From NCBI GenBank assembly GCA_963575745.1, contig CAUYUJ010015514.1, positions 197,282 through 261,281 of the forward strand: a stretch of 64,000 bases of DNA. Reading direction: 5' to 3'. Below are positions 20,689 to 28,933 of the stretch, piece by piece. This DNA is from Prorocentrum cordatum (Eukaryota; Sar; Dinophyceae; Prorocentrales; Prorocentraceae). Below the pieces are notes generated by a model. That model saw only the letters and a program-made list of their open reading frames with translations, ran no database searches and was not told the origin of the DNA. The position numbers and the translations under genes are program-made. Each line of letters starts with the position of its first letter. The first letter of the stretch is position 1.

Positions 20689-22770
20689 TTAGCAACATCG
20701 CGATTTGTATTCTACTGGCCAAATGCACGTGATGTCGTTCTCTATTTTCCTGTAAATCACAGGAGCTTTCAGCGAGGTCAGAGGCATCAGAACAGGGTCT
20801 GTATCATCTAAAAAGATGTGTCTGGAAAAACCTTCAGCGGCGTTCACATGCTTAGTTGCAAGCTGCTGGACAAGCACCTGCGACTCGCCATCGTCGCATT
20901 TCACGTGAAACCACACTTGCATTGCTGCATGCATCCCGCCCGACCCCAGAAGTACGATATCACCGCGCTTGATGCGGCCGAAATCTGTCATGGCTTCGAC
21001 GCTGGAGACGGCCGTCTGCGTCCCAGGGCACATGCGTTTCAACGCATTCAGCAGCTTCTGTGTTGCTTTCGTTGGGTCGACTAAGCCAGGTGAAACACGC
21101 ATGGTCTTTAAATCGTGCGCGTGCTGCGCAGTGAGTTGGACCATGAGAGCCTTCTCTGGCCCCTTCTTGCACATGTGGTCTTTGGCGAAACGTTTTACGT
21201 TTTTGTGCTTGCGTTCCTGGACAAAGCAACTGAGCGACCCATGTTTTTCAAACATTTCTGGCAAATGTGTTGCCATATGGTGCTTATACACCCAATAGCT
21301 TTCACCATATGCGTCCTGATGGCACCGAAGATGTTTCACTATCGCTGACTCTATCTGCGCGGTCGTGACTGGAAGCCGCCGCGCCGCCGTGATGATTATG
21401 TCAACGGCATCTTGCAATGCCAGCATACTTGCGATCTGGGGGGCCACTTGATCCGATGAAGGATGCATGGCAATTACTTGCCGAATATACCTGCACAAAA
21501 CAGGCAACGCAGAGATCTCTTCTGAGGCACTTGCTTGGAGCTCACCAGTCTCCCATACAGTTGCGGCTGAGTGGTGTTTACTCGGCCACGTCCACTTCAT
21601 GAAATACTCATGCAACTCCATTGCATCACACAAACACTTGAACTGCGCATGCCCTAAAAGTGCTTTTACTTCTCTGTCGAATATACCAGACACAAAATAA
21701 ATATGCATCCAGTCAAAGCAAATGAATGACGCAGGGAGATATCGCAAACCTGGGTCCAGCGCTATGTGTTCGGGGTGGAAGTTCCATCCTTTGTGCTGTG
21801 TGATGGTCGTGTACTGCCCCTCTGAAAACTCCCCCCGCTGATATTTATCCCAATCGGGTCGAAGTCGTTCCAGGATCGCGATGATTGTCGCGTCATCGTT
21901 TCTGCGTATCTTTGACGCATCCAAGCACGCGTCTGTCACAAAGAAACCAGATACATCATATGTCAAATAATCAAACTTTCTATTCAAGACGTTGCGACAT
22001 AACGCACAGGGTTTGGAACCAGCGTGCCCTTTGTTCATGTGTAGTTCCCGCAATGCCTCTTCGTCCCCTATGACGCACGACAGCTTCGCGACGATCGTCG
22101 CGTGCGACGTTGCGTCGCCGTTCTCTGACACGTCTAATGTAACACCGCTCGTCTCAAAATTGAAACCACCAGCAGAATTAACAAAAACTTCTTTGAGGGT
22201 CATCTTGATGCACTGCCCGATGCCGCCTGGGATGCTTTTTATTTTTGCGCACCGCGCAGTGCTAAGCGTGAACCACGCATCTTCGTTACCCAATGACTCG
22301 TCGAACTCAGCGAACGACCAGTAAACAGCATCAACCCCCCGATAATCTTTCCCCTTCGCCAGGGGGTCTCGCGGTGAAATACCATCGAAATATAAAATGA
22401 TGTGCCACGGCGACGCCAAGCTGCATGGGTGCTCCTGAAGTGAGCGGCGAAACATCTCCCTGACTGGAGCGCTAGCCTTGCAGCAGGAATACAAAAATGG
22501 CCCAGGACAGCACACCCAGTTCTCGAAAGTTCTACCACTGACTAAAGGCGTGTCTATGCAACGCAAGACGTTCCCATATGCGTTCGACTCTTTGGCAATG
22601 ATGTTTTCGTTTGCCCTGTATTGTGAGCTCCGTGAAATATTGTCGGGCAACCCATGGTCTCGCACATATTTTAGGACACCCGACAGAGCACGCTGTGACA
22701 GGTATGAGCCCCTGTGGAGCTCCACCAGCGCCTCATCCGCCTTGCGTTTCCTGGCGGCGGACGCGGCCAT
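20689..22770 (-). CDS. Putative Tnp2/CACTA-like DDE transposase, dinoflagellate type
   Basis: The open frame extends upstream to 22923, but I start at the ATG at 22770 (Met-Ala-Ala-Ser-Ala-Ala-Arg-Lys-Arg-Lys), because a leader relic lies three bases before it; this gives 693 aa. Residues 122-133 (WHIILYFDGISP) supply a candidate first catalytic Asp (D129). GDEEALRELHMNKGHAG at 235-251 supplies a second (D236) and runs into a CALC zinc pair (255-258). FDWMHIYFVSG (352-362) and a late QER-KHKNVKRFAKD helix (E519) match the downstream layout of Tnp2-type transposases. The match is by motif order only; the D/E assignment is my inference. The frame is intact, so this copy could be active. It ends at TAG/TGA near 20689 inside AT-rich DNA. 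Confidence 0.55.
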   Translation of the reverse strand: MAASAARKRKADEALVELHRGSYLSQRALSGVLKYVRDHGLPDNISRSSQYRANENIIAKESNAYGNVLRCIDTPLVSGRTFENWVCCPGPFLYSCCKASAPVREMFRRSLQEHPCSLASPWHIILYFDGISPRDPLAKGKDYRGVDAVYWSFAEFDESLGNEDAWFTLSTARCAKIKSIPGGIGQCIKMTLKEVFVNSAGGFNFETSGVTLDVSENGDATSHATIVAKLSCVIGDEEALRELHMNKGHAGSKPCALCRNVLNRKFDYLTYDVSGFFVTDACLDASKIRRNDDATIIAILERLRPDWDKYQRGEFSEGQYTTITQHKGWNFHPEHIALDPGLRYLPASFICFDWMHIYFVSGIFDREVKALLGHAQFKCLCDAMELHEYFMKWTWPSKHHSAATVWETGELQASASEEISALPVLCRYIRQVIAMHPSSDQVAPQIASMLALQDAVDIIITAARRLPVTTAQIESAIVKHLRCHQDAYGESYWVYKHHMATHLPEMFEKHGSLSCFVQERKHKNVKRFAKDHMCKKGPEKALMVQLTAQHAHDLKTMRVSPGLVDPTKATQKLLNALKRMCPGTQTAVSSVEAMTDFGRIKRGDIVLLGSGGMHAAMQVWFHVKCDDGESQVLVQQLATKHVNAAEGFSRHIFLDDTDPVLMPLTSLKAPVIYRKIENDITCIWPVEYKSRCC

Positions 22771-22773
22771 GGT

Positions 22774-22794
22774 TTCAGCCCAAATGGCTACAGA
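22774..22794 (-). promoter_or_regulatory. Degenerate spliced-leader relic before the transposase ATG
   Basis: Read on the minus strand, TCTGTAGCCATTTGGGCTGA matches the DinoSL core at 17 of 20 positions (18 of 21 with the next A). It ends three bases before the ATG at 22770. It implies that the gene passed through a trans-spliced mRNA, or that a leader-like sequence is kept as part of the 5' region. Confidence 0.65.
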
Positions 22795-22859
22795 CTCGAT
22801 AACGATGCCAATGCGCATCATAGGATGCATGCGTCGCGTTATGGTAGGGGCACGCTGCA

Positions 22860-23075
22860 TGATGCATCTGAATGCAGCGAGGCGATAGATCACAACAGAA
22901 GTGCACGTTGCATATCGATGCATATGGCATGATACGACGTCGCATCAGAAGGACATGTAGGTGCATAGTGATGCATGCGAAGTGCGACGGTAGCTCGCAA
23001 GAGAAAGGAGTGTTGCATATTGATGCATGCGACTTGCGATGAAAAGATCGCAACAGACTTGTGTTTTAGACATCA
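22860..23075 (-). repeat. Degenerate ~60-75-bp repeats with ATGCAT cores between two genes
   Basis: Words such as TTGCATATCGATGCAT, GTGATGCATGCGA and TTGATGCATGCGACTT recur with nearby GATCGCAACAGA. The repeats fill the gap between the two large minus-strand genes and may hold promoter or termination signals. Confidence 0.5.
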
Positions 23076-23211
23076 TGGTGCAACGTCATACAAGCAAGAG
23101 GGAGTTCGTCGATGTGGCGCCGCCCACCGCCGCGCTGCAGCTGCGATGCGAGCTCCCAGCCCTGCTGGTCCTCAACAACCCCCTGGTCCTCCCCCTCCCC
23201 GCGTCGAGCAC

Positions 23212-24618
23212 CTAACACTTGGCGTCGATCCACGCCAGCGCCGCGCTCCAAGCCTCAATGCGATTCATCGTCGCATTGCGGTCGAAGCGGACGCGGCGAT
23301 CTGCCCTCCCCACAACGGCCCTGAACACCTTCTGTGAAGGCTTGTAGATCACGTAGCCGCACCTGTACGGCGCGTTGCACTCGCACGTCGGCGGCTTGGG
23401 CAGCACGGCGGGCTTTGGCACGGCAGCCGCGGGTCGCCGCATGGCAGGGGGCCGCGCCTTCTTCATTGGCACAGCCCCCTCGGCGTCTTCGACGCCTGCC
23501 CCGCCCTCGGCGTCGCCGACGCCATCGCCAGCCGCGGAGGGGCGCTTCCTCGCCTTGGCGGTCTTGGCCTTCTTGGCGAGGAGCGCCCTGAGCTTCTCCT
23601 CCTCGTCGGTCAGGTCTGGCTCGGGCTCAGCATCGCGCGGCTCATCACGCGGCTCCTCGCGCGGCGGAAGCTTCGGCTCCTGCTGCGGCTCCTCGCGCGG
23701 CGGGAGCTTTGGCTTCGGGGGCTCCAGCTCCACGCGCGGCTGCGCAGGCGGCTCGGGCGGCCTGAGAGCCGCGGCCGCCGAGTTGGCGAAGAGCGCCGCG
23801 CACAGCGGTGCACCGAACAGGGCCTGCATGACTTGCAACTGCCCGCCAGCCGTAGGGTCTGGGGCTGTCATTGGGGGCGCTGCAGCTGCAGGCGAGGTCT
23901 TCGCCGCGCAACGCCTGCTCGACTTCCTCACGTAGTCTGGCGCGTCCGTCTGGATCTCCTCCAAGGCGGGCCCATCGTCCTTGTAAGCTGATTTCCACCA
24001 CGGCTCAGCCGACATGTCCTCGATGCGGTCGAAGTTCCACACCGTGGCGCACCCAAGCGTGGACCAACCCTTGCACGTGATGGCCTTGGAGATGGCACCC
24101 TTCGCCTCTCCGAGGAGCCTGAGCCAATCGCCCCCATGCCCCTTGCCGCTGCCCCACGCCACGAGCGCGGCCATCTTGCCCTTGGAGCTCTCGGAGAGCG
24201 CGTGGGCGCCGATCAGCTTGCACCGGGCGGCGACCAGGCGTATGCACGCCTTCTCACTCAGGTCGCCGCTCTTCAGCGATTTGATCTCGCTCGCCGTGAA
24301 GACCCTCGATGCAATGCTAATATCTTGCCATTGCTTGGATCCGCCTGGCATTGACAACATGCCTGTCTTGGTCCCGACGCTCTGGCACAAGCGTGCGATG
24401 TTCTCTTGAGTCCAAGTGTTCAGCGAGTGCCCCCTGATTGTTTTCACCAAGGCTGTCGCCTCGTCAGTACTGATCTGTGACAGGTTGTTGATCTTCATGA
24501 GGAGGCTGTCGTACTGGTGCTGGGCCACGGCTGATGGGCACAGGCCACATGCGATTTGTGTCGATACCCACTCTGACATGTGCTGCAGTTCCGCGCGGAG
24601 GTTCGGAACCGTCGTCAT
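23212..24618 (-). CDS. Hypothetical 468-aa protein with Pro/Glu repeat linker
   Basis: Not recognised. Residues 1-200 look globular and helical. Around 235-250 a basic patch (RKSSRRCAAK) is followed by an Ala/Pro linker. Residues 300-345 hold two copies of LPPREEPQQEP-like repeats, then a charged LTDEEEKLRALLAKKAKTAK helix and basic, possibly nuclear-targeting stretches (MKKARPPAMRRP). The C-terminus is compact (CECNAPYRCGYVIYKPSQKV then AWSAALAWIDAKC) and may bind a ligand or DNA. The ATG is inside a 40-bp palindrome, and a leader relic lies ~100 bases upstream. It is in line with the transposase gene, ~440 bases apart, so it may be the element's second protein (a DNA-binding accessory); that role is inferred only from position. 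Confidence 0.6.
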   Translation of the reverse strand: MTTVPNLRAELQHMSEWVSTQIACGLCPSAVAQHQYDSLLMKINNLSQISTDEATALVKTIRGHSLNTWTQENIARLCQSVGTKTGMLSMPGGSKQWQDISIASRVFTASEIKSLKSGDLSEKACIRLVAARCKLIGAHALSESSKGKMAALVAWGSGKGHGGDWLRLLGEAKGAISKAITCKGWSTLGCATVWNFDRIEDMSAEPWWKSAYKDDGPALEEIQTDAPDYVRKSSRRCAAKTSPAAAAPPMTAPDPTAGGQLQVMQALFGAPLCAALFANSAAAALRPPEPPAQPRVELEPPKPKLPPREEPQQEPKLPPREEPRDEPRDAEPEPDLTDEEEKLRALLAKKAKTAKARKRPSAAGDGVGDAEGGAGVEDAEGAVPMKKARPPAMRRPAAAVPKPAVLPKPPTCECNAPYRCGYVIYKPSQKVFRAVVGRADRRVRFDRNATMNRIEAWSAALAWIDAKC

Positions 24619-24638
24619 ATGACGACAGTTCCGAACCT
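24599..24638. repeat. 40-bp near-perfect palindrome centred on the start codon
   Basis: The arms 24599-24618 and 24619-24638 pair with one mismatch around CATATG, and the ATG of the 468-aa gene is at the centre. In mRNA this would form a hairpin containing or just before the start codon. Confidence 0.8.
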
Positions 24639-24639
24639 T

Positions 24640-24735
24640 CGCGCCTCGCGCCTCGCGATAGGTCGCGCCTCGCGAAAGATCGCGCCTCGCGATAGATCGC
24701 GATCGATCGCGATCGAGCCCAAATGGCTATGCGAC
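24640..24735 (-). promoter_or_regulatory. TCGCG repeats and spliced-leader relic upstream of the 468-aa gene
   Basis: 24640-24712 contains four copies of TCGCGCCTCGCGATAG-like units ending in GATCGCGATCGATCGCGATC palindromes. Adjoining them, minus-strand bases around 24735-24715 read CATAGCCATTTGGGCTCGA, matching the DinoSL core at 16 of about 19-20 positions. The order (leader relic, ~95-base 5' segment, ATG) is as expected of a retroposed or re-spliced transcript. Confidence 0.55.
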
Positions 24736-24900
24736 GCGGGCCTGTGTGATCTATATTCGAAACGAGAACCCGACACCAACTGATGCCAACTTGCAATGCC
24801 CCACGCATCGAAGATTGGTGTCGGATGGCAGTGCGAGTCTACCACCTGCAACGGGTTGCATGCATCTTGGCATACATAGAACCGACGCGTATATGGCGAT

Positions 24901-24937
24901 GTAAGTGTTGCCGCGTCGCGTATCCCCGCCAGCCCAT
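24901..24937 (-). repeat. GGCTGGYGGGGATACGC junction motif
   Basis: On the minus strand this reads GGGCTGGCGGGGATACGC followed by GACGCGGCAACACTTAC. It matches the ends of the element at 53269-54411 (GCTGGTGGGGGTACGC, AAGCGTCAACACATT). Confidence 0.6.
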
Positions 24938-25079
24938 CCGACCCGAACGAAGAGCGCAGACCACCTGCAGTTGTTATCATCATATGTCTCATCATCATTT
25001 TCGTTAAGTGCGCGCGCGCTGATGCCGAGGGGACGGTCCAAGACATCACTCACAGAACTGGCGTTCTGGATTTAACCTC

Positions 25080-25570
25080 ACCAGTCGGGAGCATCCCAAA
25101 GTCGCGATCCTCCGTATCCTCCTCCTCTTCCGCCTCATCCTCCTCATCTTCCCCTCCTCATCCCTCTCCTCCTCCCCGTTGCGGCCTTGGGGCTCTATAT
25201 GTGGTTCCTCTTGGGGTTTTGGCGCTGCGTCATCCTACAGATATCGTGAGGCGTCGGATGATCCTATGACGCGAAAAGGCGGAAACGCATAGCACCAATG
25301 CCATTCAGAGTGCGAAGCAGTTGTGAGGGAGCGATGGGGGGGGGGGGGGGGCACGGCTTAGTAGCGTAGTAGGATGGGCAAGAGCATCAGCACCAGCAGC
25401 AACAGGAGGACAACGACGAGGAGGGACGAAGAGGGAATGATGTGATGGGGAGGACGAGGATGGGGATGAGGATGAGGATGGGGAGGGAGGGGGGAGGAGG
25501 AGGCGGAGGAGGAGGGAGGAGGAGGAGAAGGGGGAAGATGAGGAGGAGGACGAGGCACCTGCGCTATCAT
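25080..25570. other. Non-coding stretch with CT-rich and GGA-rich tracts
   Basis: TCC-rich bases at 25105-25170, a G run at 25337-25350, and GGA/GAT-rich purines at 25385-25555. No supported gene. Confidence 0.6.
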
Positions 25571-25660
25571 GCCGACATTATCATCCCAGACTCATCTTGC
25601 ATTGATGCATGCAGGTTTTTTCTCTGACCCCTCCACCCGTCGTCCGTCGCCCCCACGCCC

Positions 25661-26098
25661 CTAGCGGGCATCGCGCTCGGCGCGCGCCAGCTCAGTCTCG
25701 GCCCGAACGTGGGCCGCGCTCGCATCATCCGCGTCGAGCAGCGCGTTCATCCACGCGTCCTTGCTCTTCAAAAACGCATTGAACCTCCTCTCTGCCTATC
25801 GGGGGGGGGAGGGAGGGGGGCGATCGCACGGAGGCGGGTGGGACTGGCGACGCCGATGGGGCCATTGACTAAGGGGGTGGGCTCGAGAGCCCATCCCCTC
25901 CCCCCTGGCCTCGAGGGGCCCTTGTGTTGTTGTTAGTTAACAACCGCCTGCCTTCTTCTCAGCCTGCGTCTTCGCTGCTTTGGCATGCTTCAATGCCGCC
26001 TTGGCAGTCTTCACTGACCGCTGGCGCTCCTGCTTTTCATCCTGCAGCTCAAAGCGCACCTGCGCTTCCATCGCGATCGTCTTCGCTGATTTTCCCAT
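25661..26098 (-). CDS. Small two-exon coiled-coil protein with GC-AG intron
   Basis: Exon 1 is 26098-25952 (49 codons, Met-Gly-Lys-Ser-Ala-Lys-Thr...). Exon 2 is 25795-25661 and ends in TAG. The intron of 156 bases starts GCAGGCGG and ends in a C-rich tract and CGATAG. Splicing at AAG|GC...TAG|GC joins the frames exactly, giving 93 aa, rich in Lys, Glu and Ala, almost entirely helical (KTAKAALKHAKAAKTQAEKK joining AERRFNAFLKSK). GC donors are normal in dinoflagellates. GGCAG flanks both splice junctions, as in introner insertions. Without splicing, exon 1 stops after 53 codons. Function unknown; a short coiled coil could be structural or an adaptor. Confidence 0.6.
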
Positions 26099-26507
26099 GG
26101 ACACGTGAACCACAAATGGGGACGCGTAAGCCACGCGTGAACTGGTTCGCAAAGGTGGGCGAATGAACCACAAATGCTGCTGACGGTTTGCCAAACGTTC
26201 AGCCCCGCCATCGTTGGCGACATGTAGTAAGCTGGGGGGGGGGGGGGGCGCGAGAGGTGTGAACATGAGAGGGGTCGAGATGAGGAGGCGGCTGGGGGTG
26301 GACATGCAACGGGAGTGCCCGATCACGGCGTCGATGTAGTGGGGGGGGGGGGGGGGTATGAGTAGGGCAGTGATGTGTGATCACATGGTTGGCACTCATG
26401 CCATGCGACCGCGTCGCAGACTACATGCGTTTTCACGCAGCCGAGTTGATTGAGGGCTGAGAGAACGCAGCTTGTAAGCTGCGGCGCGCGCGCGTGTGTA
26501 CGCGACT

Positions 26508-26729
26508 ATGCCTGCCATGTCAGCCGACTTGAAGGCGCTGCGTGCCAAGCACCGCAAGGAGGACACGGAGCACTTCAATGAAAGGTTGGATACCCTGATC
26601 AGGCACAAGCAGCATTGCCAGAAGATGTCCAAAACGGCGGACCGCAAGGCAGCCAGTATCTCATGCATGACATGTTGCAAGTGGTTGCAATCCATTCACG
26701 TCGAAATATATTTGCTGATTAGAGCATAA
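26508..26729 (+). CDS. Small basic coiled-coil ORF (73 aa)
   Basis: Two possible ATGs, 26508 and 26517. The protein begins Met-Ser-Ala-Asp-Leu-Lys-Ala-Leu-Arg and forms one charged helix (KHRKEDTEHFNERLDTLIRH), then a Cys pair (SCMTCCKWL). It is opposite in strand to most neighbours. Length and composition resemble the 27048 ORF and the spliced 93-aa protein, suggesting three small helical proteins within 1.6 kb. Unrecognised; could be the first exon of a larger gene. Confidence 0.4.
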   Translation: MPAMSADLKALRAKHRKEDTEHFNERLDTLIRHKQHCQKMSKTADRKAASISCMTCCKWLQSIHVEIYLLIRA

Positions 26730-26746
26730 ACGTTTGGGCATCACCC

Positions 26747-26906
26747 GTTGCAGTTGTATGCATGTTCGGTTGTGTTGAAACGCATTGCAATCGGCTGCGA
26801 GTAGTTCGCGTCGAAGGGCGCACTTGTGACACTATGGGGGGGGGGGGGCGTTGAGGCAACGCCCAATGCAGTCGTATGCATGCGCGTTCGGTTGCGTTGA
26901 CACGCA
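26747..26906 (+). repeat. Duplicated ~38-bp block with TATGCATG core
   Basis: TTGCAGTTGTATGCATG followed by TTCGGTTGTGTTGA at 26747-26786 recurs as TGCAGTCGTATGCATGCG and GTTCGGTTGCGTTGA at 26870-26905. A 13-bp G run separates them. The block lies between the two small helical ORFs and could be a shared promoter-like element. Confidence 0.55.
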
Positions 26907-27047
26907 GGTATGTACTATCATGATGTCAGGGTGTGAAATTGGTTGTGTAATGGCTTGGCGTTGCGACTGTGGTCGCATGGTCTCAAGCGGTTGGGCGAAC
27001 GGTCGCACTTAGCAACGGCGTGTCAACGCCACGTCTGAACCCCGTCC

Positions 27048-27260
27048 ATGCCCACTCGAAAGGCAGACGCTGCATACAAGAAGATGGAGAAGCTCGTGAA
27101 GAAGGCGGAGCAGGCCGCGGATTCGTTCACGTTGCTCTTGGACAACGCCAAGATGTGTAAGGGTGCGGTTGATCGGGCGAATAATCGCCTTGTGGAGGCA
27201 GGTGCTGCCGATCGTGCGCGGGGGCGCAAAGCCTTGGGTATCGGTGAATACGCCGCCTGA
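27048..27260 (+). CDS. Small helical ORF (70 aa)
   Basis: ATG at 27048 starts a predicted two-helix protein (KADAAYKKMEKLVKKAEQAA; NRLVEAGAADRARGRK) ending at TGA 27258-27260. Amphipathic spacing and absence of low-complexity DNA favour real coding. Not recognised. It follows the 26508 ORF on the same strand at a distance of ~320 bases. Confidence 0.45.
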   Translation: MPTRKADAAYKKMEKLVKKAEQAADSFTLLLDNAKMCKGAVDRANNRLVEAGAADRARGRKALGIGEYAA

Positions 27261-27429
27261 GTGTGGGTGTCGGGGCGTACTTAGATGGGGGCTCGTTGGG
27301 GTTGTGCGTGCAAACGCGTGTATGCGAGCCTTCAGGTTCTCGTTGCAGCTTTTCGCGCGATAAAGCACCCTGCGGAGAGACCGATGACACGAATACGAAT
27401 GAGGACGAGGAGGAATAATAATAGGATGA

Positions 27430-28270
27430 GGAGGGTTAGGCGGTGGAGGTGAATGAGGCGGAGAAGGAGGATGATGGGGATGAGGATGGTGAGGAGGGAT
27501 AGGGAGGAGGAGAAGGAGGACGAGGATGAGGAGAAGGGGGAGGGCGAGCAGGAGGAGGAGCAGGATGAGACGCCCCCGCAGTCGCCTCCGCCGCCGTCGA
27601 ACTCGTCGCAGCCAACTCGTCGCCACCAACTCTTAGCCGTCGCCGTCGCTATCGCAGCCGCCATGGCAATTACTCCTCCTCATCTTCTTCCCCCTCCTCC
27701 TCCTCCTCCTCCTCCTCCTCCTCCTCCCCATCGTCCCCCTCTTCCTCCGCGTGCTCCTTGTCCTGCTCCTCCTCATGCTCCTCCTCCTACTCCTCCTCAT
27801 CCTCGTTGTCGTTCAATCGTGGTCGTCACGGTGGCCGCCGCCCTCTCCTGCACCGCGCGCGCAGACGACGGCGCAGGCGACGGCTTCGACGGCGACGGCG
27901 GGAACGAGGAGGAGACATGATGAGAATGAAGAGGGTGAGAATGAGACGGAGTAAGAATGAGGAGAATGAGGATGATGAGGAGGAGAATGAGGATGAGGAA
28001 GAGGAGGCAGAGGAGGAGGAGGAGGTGGGGGAAGATGAGGAGGGTGATGAGGCGGATGAGAAGGAGGAGGAGGAGGAGGCGGCGGCGGAGGAGGAGGAGG
28101 AGGAGGATAAAGGTAGGAGGGGGAGGATGAGGATGAGGGGGAGGATGGGCCTTCCCCTCCCCCTCCTCCTCCTCACCCCCCACCTCCTCCTCAGAATCCT
28201 CCCCCCTCTCCTTCTCCTTGTCCTCCTTCTCCCGCGCATCCTCCTCTCATCCCACTTCCCCTTATTCTCG
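27430..28270. repeat. GGA and TCC tracts on alternating strands
   Basis: GGA/GAT-rich purines at 27430-27570 and 27905-28160, TCC-rich pyrimidines at 27670-27810 and 28150-28240. A 155-codon frame (27453-27920) is almost all low complexity and not counted. Confidence 0.85.
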
Positions 28271-28422
28271 CTCACGCCACGCTCATACATCACTTATCAA
28301 CATGATCCAGCGCAGCCGCGGGCAGCGCAGCCAAGCAGACAAGCCAATTCTAGGCGCAACGTCGACCACGAGCGAGATGGAGACCCTCGAAGTTTACTCT
28401 AAACATGAGCTCAAACCCTTGG

Positions 28423-28716
28423 TGTCGTATGTCAGAATCTCACATACCACAAATCTGTCGTATGTCAGAATCTTACATACGACAAATCTGTCGTATGTCA
28501 GAATCTTACATACGACAACGTTGTCGTATGTAAGAATCGTACATGCGACATCTCGCTCTTATATATCATAATGATTATATTAACACATCCGTCGTATGTT
28601 AATCTTACATACGACAACGGTGTCGTATGTAAGAATCTTACATACGACAACTTTGTCGTATGTTAGAATCTTACATACGACAACTGCGTCGTATGTTAGA
28701 ATCTTACATACGACAA
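28423..28716. repeat. Array of eight ~33-bp palindromes (TGTCGTATGTAAGA units)
   Basis: Each unit is a near-perfect palindrome, best seen as GTCGTATGTAAGA-A-TCTTACATACGAC (13-bp arms, one central base). Five to six units are perfect or have one mismatch; the first and fourth are damaged. Spacers are 4-6 bases (AAATC, AACGT, AACTT). A 35-bp AT-rich gap (28554-28588) splits the array 4+4. Because neighbouring units also pair across the spacer (CATACGACAACGTTGTCGTATG is itself palindromic), the array can fold in two registers. It has no CRISPR-type unique spacers. Confidence 0.9.
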
Positions 28717-28933
28717 CCCCCACCATAATAGATCATGCCCGACGGAGGAGAGGCAGCGCGCGGTCTAGAATGAACTCCACGCTTGCTGCCGCGCTGGTGG
28801 CGGCACATTAATGCGACAGCGGCGGCTTCGGCGCCGCTTTGGTAGTGTGTCTGGCGCTACTGATCAGCGGCGAACAGCCGCCTCCGCCCAGATGTCGGGA
28901 GGAGGAACACATTACATATCCAGTTCTTGGCCC

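Noticed and set aside
28423-28716. CRISPR-like array
   Set aside because: Units are palindromes with 4-6-base spacers and no unique 25-40-base spacers; the context is eukaryotic and no cas-like gene is present.
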